This document shows, piece after piece, positions 59,795 to 64,000 of a stretch of DNA of 64,000 nucleotides. Source of the DNA: JAMLHH01 sp037189845. Its GTDB lineage: Bacteria; Bacteroidota; Bacteroidia; Chitinophagales; JADIYW01. The position numbers and the translations under genes were made by a program. The notes beneath the pieces were generated by a model that ran no database searches, was not told the origin of the DNA, and was given only the letters and a program-made list of their open reading frames with translations. Positions within the stretch are counted from its first letter, which is position 1; each line of letters starts with the position of its first letter. The stretch spans positions 372,001 through 436,000 of the forward strand of contig JBBCIS010000001.1 in NCBI GenBank assembly GCA_037189845.1, in the 5' to 3' direction.

Positions 59795-61339
59795 CTAATG
59801 CGCATCCATAGGCAGCCTGATCTCTCTGCCGAATTTGTGGAGGAAGATCAAAGGAATTGCCGCCAGCATCAATATGCCTACTGCATAAAATGCATCCATA
59901 TAAGATAGCAGATAACTTTGGCGGGTAACAAGGCCGTCCATAGATTTAGCTACCATATTTTGTGCTGTAATGCTGTCAAATCCCTGTGACATAAACCCAC
60001 GCCACATGAGCTGGAATCTTTCCAGAAAAGCCGGATTATATTCACTGACATTTTCTATCAGATGATTGCGATGGAACGCTACTCTGTGGTTGATCATCGT
60101 AGTGATAATGGCAATTCCAAATGAACCACCTAATTGACGCATCATGTTATTGATGCCCGCACCCTGAGCGATATCTTTACCCTCTAATCCGGACAATGCC
60201 ATGCTGGTCAAAGGTACAAAGCAAAGGCTCATCGCTATACCGCGGATGATGAGTGGTACGAAGAAGTCCTGCTCGCCTGTCTCCAAAGAAGATTGTGATA
60301 ACATATGTGTAAACACAAAGAAGAGGATAAATCCGACTGTTGCTAAAATCTGTGGCGGAAATTTATTTTTCAAAAGTAAACCTACAATCGGCATCATAAT
60401 GACAGTTGCGATACCCCCGGGGAATAAAAGCTCACCGGTTTTGAGAGAGGTGAATCCTAACAAATTCTGAGCAAAAATAGGATAGATAAAAACCGATGCG
60501 TACAATCCTACACCCAAAACGAAAGAAGTGACCAGTCCGATGGCTAAATCCCTGTTTTTCAAGACTCTTAAATCTACAATAGGGTTATCTATGCTGAGCT
60601 CTCTCCAGATAAAGCCTACGATCCCCAGAGAAGATGTCAGCATCAGCGTCAGGATAAAATTACTTTCGAGCCAGTTTTCTTCTTCTCCTTTTTCCAGCAG
60701 CATCTGCAGGCTGCCGATTCCTATGGTGAGTAAAAGAATGCCCCACCAGTCGATACTTTTTTCTTTTTCACCGGGCGAGCTTTTGATGAAATAGTAGGCC
60801 ATAGATAAAGCAATAATGCCCAAAGGAATATTGACATAGAAAATCCATGACCAGTTGAGATGATAAGTAATATATCCACCGATAGTAGGCCCGATGGTAG
60901 GTCCTACAACTACGCCCAGACCAAAAAGAGCGGTCGCCATGCCGATTTGTTCTTTAGGCCAGGTTTCTACCAGTATTGTTTGAGATGTGGACAATAATCC
61001 GCCTCCCGCAAGTCCCTGAATGATTCTGAAAAATACCAGCATCCCTATTGAATCTGCATTGCCACAGAAGAAAGACGATATGGTAAATACAAGAATGGAA
61101 GCCATGAAATAGTTCTTTCTGCCAAACCGCATGCTCAGCCATGCTGACATCGGAAGAATGATCACATTGGCTACTGCATATCCGGTAATCACCCAACCTA
61201 CTTCGCTCAGAGTAGCGCCCAGATTTCCCATGATCTGAGGCAGAGAAACATTTACAATCGTCGTATCAATCAACTCCAGAAGAGTTGCCATAATCACCGT
61301 AATGGTGATCATCCATCTTTTAAAAGGACTGGCTTCCAT
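59795..61339 (-). CDS. DHA2-family efflux MFS permease (EmrB-like)
   Basis: A 514-residue transporter with 14 hydrophobic segments. Early motif LIDTTIVNVSLPQIMGNLGA and WVITGYAVANVIILPMSAWL are typical of the DHA2 group, followed by motif A LSMRFGRKNYFM and a motif C like GLGVVVGPTIGPTIGGYI. It forms a tripartite pump with the HlyD-family gene 28 bases upstream on the minus strand. Drug or fatty-acid export is likely. Confidence 0.93.
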   Translation of the reverse strand: MEASPFKRWMITITVIMATLLELIDTTIVNVSLPQIMGNLGATLSEVGWVITGYAVANVIILPMSAWLSMRFGRKNYFMASILVFTISSFFCGNADSIGMLVFFRIIQGLAGGGLLSTSQTILVETWPKEQIGMATALFGLGVVVGPTIGPTIGGYITYHLNWSWIFYVNIPLGIIALSMAYYFIKSSPGEKEKSIDWWGILLLTIGIGSLQMLLEKGEEENWLESNFILTLMLTSSLGIVGFIWRELSIDNPIVDLRVLKNRDLAIGLVTSFVLGVGLYASVFIYPIFAQNLLGFTSLKTGELLFPGGIATVIMMPIVGLLLKNKFPPQILATVGFILFFVFTHMLSQSSLETGEQDFFVPLIIRGIAMSLCFVPLTSMALSGLEGKDIAQGAGINNMMRQLGGSFGIAIITTMINHRVAFHRNHLIENVSEYNPAFLERFQLMWRGFMSQGFDSITAQNMVAKSMDGLVTRQSYLLSYMDAFYAVGILMLAAIPLIFLHKFGREIRLPMDAH

Positions 61340-61367
61340 GAAAGATTGATACTAAATGAAGGATGAA

Positions 61368-62510
61368 TTAATCTTTGATATTGACAACAACCTTTGCGCT
61401 CAACCCCGGTTTCAGCTTGTTTTGCAGAGAGTCCGGTATTTCTATTGATATTTTTACAGGAACTCTTTGTACTACTTTGGTAAAGTTTCCCGTAGCATTG
61501 TCCGGTGGCAGCAAAGAGAATTTAGCACCTGTGGCCGGAGAGAAAGAATGAACTTTTCCTTTGATTTTTATTTCAGGAAATGCATCCAGGATGACCTCCG
61601 CTTCCTGCCCCGGTTTCATATTTTCTATTTGTGTCTCTTTGAAATTGGCAGTGATGTATAAAGTAGAATCGCTGATGATGGAAAACAGAGCTTGTCCAGG
61701 CTGGATAAACTGACCTTTCTGTACATTTTTTCTGGAAATGATACCACTGATAGGAGCTGTCAGAATAGTATGTGAAAGATTCAATTGTAATAATTCTATA
61801 TCCAGCTCTCTCAATGAAACAGTTGAATTTGCAGCATTTACCTGGCTGGAGCTGGTATGGATCTGTTCTTTATTGACCAATAGCTGATCTTCTGCTGCAG
61901 CTACCTGTTTTCTCAGTACTTCATATTGATTTTGAGCAACTTCATACTGGATTTGAGCACCATCTCTTTCCGCTTTTACTCTGTCAAAAATTTGTTGGGT
62001 AGTAGCACCTTCTGATAAAAGATTGGAAAATCTTTTGAGCTCTTTTTCTGTAGCATCCAGCTTGATTTTTGCACCGTCAATTTGTGCTTTGGCAGATAAG
62101 AGATTCTGTTTGATAGCATTGTAGTTGGTATTAGACGCTCTGGCTCCGGCTTCTGTGATACCGAGGCTGGATCTGGAAACATCTACATTTTTTTGAGTAG
62201 AGCTGAGTCCTGCCTGTGCCTGCTTCAGACGTATCTGCATTTCCCTGTCATCCAGCTTGAGAATGATTTCTCCCTGACGTATAGGAGTATTTTCTTCTAT
62301 CAGAATCTGGTCTACAAAGCCGGGAATTCTCGAGACAACAGGCACAATATCACCATTGATCTGAGCATTATCAGTGTCTACGTGAGTTTTGCTGTAAGTA
62401 TATTTTTTGATTCCGTAAAAAGCACCGCCTGCTATAATGAGTAAAATGATGCCGATGAAAATGTATTTTTTACCGGAAGATGGCTGATCTGTCTGAAGAT
62501 TTGCTTCCAT
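61368..62510 (-). CDS. HlyD-family membrane fusion protein (EmrA-like)
   Basis: A 380-residue protein from the ATG at 62510; an upstream TTG adds only seven codons. A membrane segment at about 17-34 anchors it in the inner membrane. Barrel-sandwich parts VDTDNAQINGDIVPVVSRIP and TAPISGIISRKNVQKGQF flank a long coiled coil (about 70-235). It links the EmrB-like permease to an outer-membrane channel, which is not encoded next to it. Confidence 0.93.
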   Translation of the reverse strand: MEANLQTDQPSSGKKYIFIGIILLIIAGGAFYGIKKYTYSKTHVDTDNAQINGDIVPVVSRIPGFVDQILIEENTPIRQGEIILKLDDREMQIRLKQAQAGLSSTQKNVDVSRSSLGITEAGARASNTNYNAIKQNLLSAKAQIDGAKIKLDATEKELKRFSNLLSEGATTQQIFDRVKAERDGAQIQYEVAQNQYEVLRKQVAAAEDQLLVNKEQIHTSSSQVNAANSTVSLRELDIELLQLNLSHTILTAPISGIISRKNVQKGQFIQPGQALFSIISDSTLYITANFKETQIENMKPGQEAEVILDAFPEIKIKGKVHSFSPATGAKFSLLPPDNATGNFTKVVQRVPVKISIEIPDSLQNKLKPGLSAKVVVNIKD

Positions 62511-62638
62511 TTTTTGAATTGAATGGGGCAAAGTTATGGAATTCAGAATGAATCCAATTTTAACGATTTGTTGTGTCGGTTGAAGAATTTAAAAGACCTC
62601 AATTATAAATGGAGTGATTCCGTTAGTGTGAAAAAAGA

Positions 62639-62672
62639 AAATCATCACTCTGCCGCAACAAAGTGATGATTT
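62639..62672 (-). terminator. terminator after the ABC-2 permease gene
   Basis: An 11-bp perfect stem AAATCATCACT/AGTGATGATTT with a 12-base loop is followed on the minus strand by TTTCTTTTTT. Confidence 0.85.
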
Positions 62673-62691
62673 GTATCAATTATCAAAGAAA

Positions 62692-63987
62692 TTAGCTTTT
62701 ACTGAAAATCCATTTGCCGATATCTTTAAAGCTGACTTTCTGACCCTGGATCAAAATGCCCACTCTGTATATTCTGGCAGCTAACCATAGCATGGCTATT
62801 GAACCCAAAACAAGCAGGATCATAGAAATAATCTGTTCAGTCCAGCTGACATCGAAAGGTATTCTTGCCAGCATGACGACAGGTGAAAACCATGGTATCA
62901 TAGAACTCCAGACTGCTACGCTGGCACCAGGCTGCTGTACTGCTACATTCATGATGATGATGGCGATAATAATAGGCATTGCTATTGGCATGGTATAGCT
63001 GTTGGCATCTGTGTCGTCTGTGACAGCTGCTCCTACAGCGGCAAACTGAGCTCCGTAAAATAAGAACCCAAATATGAAATAGAAGAAAAAGCTCAGTGTG
63101 ATTCTGCTGAGATCCATTGCTTTGATAGTATCCATTACTTCTAAAATGGCTGCTTCATTGCCGGACGCTGTACCTGCAGCCTGTAGTTCTGCATATTGCC
63201 TTAATTCATCTGCAAACATCACGCCTATGAATATGTACGCTCCGATAATGGAGATAAACCAGAGTATTGTCTGGGTAAATGCTACTAACCCTATTCCTAA
63301 AACCTTGCCTACCATCAGCTGAAAAGGTTGTATGCTGCTCAGCATGACTTCTACTATTCTCGTGGTTTTTTCCTCAGCTACACCCTTCATGACCATTGCT
63401 CCATAAATGAAGATGAACATATACATCATAAATCCCATCGCATAGCCAAAACCATAAGAGACTTCGGTAATACCACCTTTCTCTTTTTCTTTGATGATAG
63501 ATTCAAAAGAAACTTTCTCTTCTAATTTTTTGAGCAGCTGACTGTCATATCCTTCTCTTTTCAGTACTTCTGATTTGACGACTTCTGATAAGGCAGAAGA
63601 AATCAGGCTCTCTGTTTGCGGCCCCAGCTGGTTGGAACCATAATATTTGATTCCTTTGGGCTGGTCAAGATCAATTTCAGGAATATAAAGCACGCCACTG
63701 TAAGTGTTTGACTTGACGTCTTCTCTCAGCTGATCCAGCGTTGCCTCTTTCTGATATTTAAAGAGCAAAGTTTCTCCCTGATCCAGACCTCTGAATTTAT
63801 CTTCAAACAATCCGCTTTCATCTTTTACCGCAATTTCAAGTTTCTCATTACCGTATAAGGCAATAAATATAGATGCTGCCATCAGAATGATGATCGTCAG
63901 GGGCACCAGAACCGTAGAGATGATAAAAGACTTGGTCCTTACTCTTGATGTGTATTCTCTTTGTATAATGAGCCAGATCTTACCCAT
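62692..63987 (-). CDS. ABC-2 family transporter permease (NatB-like)
   Basis: A 431-residue membrane protein. A first membrane segment (about 22-45), a large extracytoplasmic domain (about 47-175), then five to six more segments form the ABC-2 layout. The start WLIIQREYTSRVRTKSFIIS and the EEKTTRIVEVMLSSIQPFQL stretch are hallmarks of NatB/YhaP-type sodium or antibiotic exporters. The ATP-binding partner should lie just upstream, outside the window. Confidence 0.93.
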   Translation of the reverse strand: MGKIWLIIQREYTSRVRTKSFIISTVLVPLTIIILMAASIFIALYGNEKLEIAVKDESGLFEDKFRGLDQGETLLFKYQKEATLDQLREDVKSNTYSGVLYIPEIDLDQPKGIKYYGSNQLGPQTESLISSALSEVVKSEVLKREGYDSQLLKKLEEKVSFESIIKEKEKGGITEVSYGFGYAMGFMMYMFIFIYGAMVMKGVAEEKTTRIVEVMLSSIQPFQLMVGKVLGIGLVAFTQTILWFISIIGAYIFIGVMFADELRQYAELQAAGTASGNEAAILEVMDTIKAMDLSRITLSFFFYFIFGFLFYGAQFAAVGAAVTDDTDANSYTMPIAMPIIIAIIIMNVAVQQPGASVAVWSSMIPWFSPVVMLARIPFDVSWTEQIISMILLVLGSIAMLWLAARIYRVGILIQGQKVSFKDIGKWIFSKS

Positions 63988-64000
63988 GGTTGGAATCTTT

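Overview
The window looks like a chromosomal segment of a Bacteroidota bacterium, probably from the Chitinophagales/Sphingobacteriales side of the phylum. The signs are a type IX secretion sorting tail on a 1,531-residue surface protein, a TonB-dependent receptor paired with a DUF4249 lipoprotein, many small lipoproteins, starts that mostly lack a Shine-Dalgarno sequence, and several TAnnTTTG-type -7 boxes. All assignments come from reading the sequence; no database search was run.

Layout. 0-3.2 kb: the 3' part of a sigma-54 activator, then a KGG-motif protein followed by a DUF892 ferritin-like protein, a combination like E. coli yciGFE. 3.3-4.2 kb: a minus-strand tRNA cluster (two Lys, one Leu(GAG), two damaged tRNA-like copies) with a GIY-YIG nuclease gene and a truncated second copy of it. 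4.4-13.8 kb: housekeeping and envelope genes (DUF4920 and MORN lipoproteins, ftsH, rsfS, birA, a DtxR/MntR regulator, a YqiA-like esterase, an SDR-like protein plus acyltransferase, a PI-PLC-X lipoprotein). 13.9-24.4 kb: a CotH/lamin-tail T9SS cargo protein, LD-carboxypeptidase, SET-domain protein, DUF4249/TonB receptor pair and hemF. 24.5-30.8 kb: a Baeyer-Villiger-type monooxygenase, a TetR regulator with a palindromic operator before a two-gene membrane operon, a VOC protein and an MFS exporter.

30.8-48.7 kb is the accessory part: visibly AT-rich in places, with wide gaps and short repeats. It holds a GyrB-like protein lacking key ATPase and TOPRIM parts beside a DUF4259 protein, a TonB receptor, a PAS-LuxR regulator, an SDR, and then a defence island: a protein with a duplicated CxxC/CC/H module, a Shedu-like DUF4263 nuclease, a MltR-family protein, an AbiC-like abortive-infection gene split at a GGAA tetranucleotide repeat, and a SIR2-HerA pair.

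48.7-64 kb returns to core functions: sulfate activation (cysC, cysD, cysN), hisB, a PyrR-like phosphoribosyltransferase, a two-gene Fe-S electron-transfer module, a CPBP protease behind a frameshifted SRPBCC gene, an MDR-type oxidoreductase, an EmrAB-type efflux pair and an ABC-2 permease. The gaps around the cys genes are unusually rich in short interspersed repeats.

The strongest leads are the AbiC-like gene that loss of one GGAA unit would restore, the duplicated tRNA/GIY-YIG module, the GyrB-like/DUF4259 pair, and the zinc-module protein beside Shedu.
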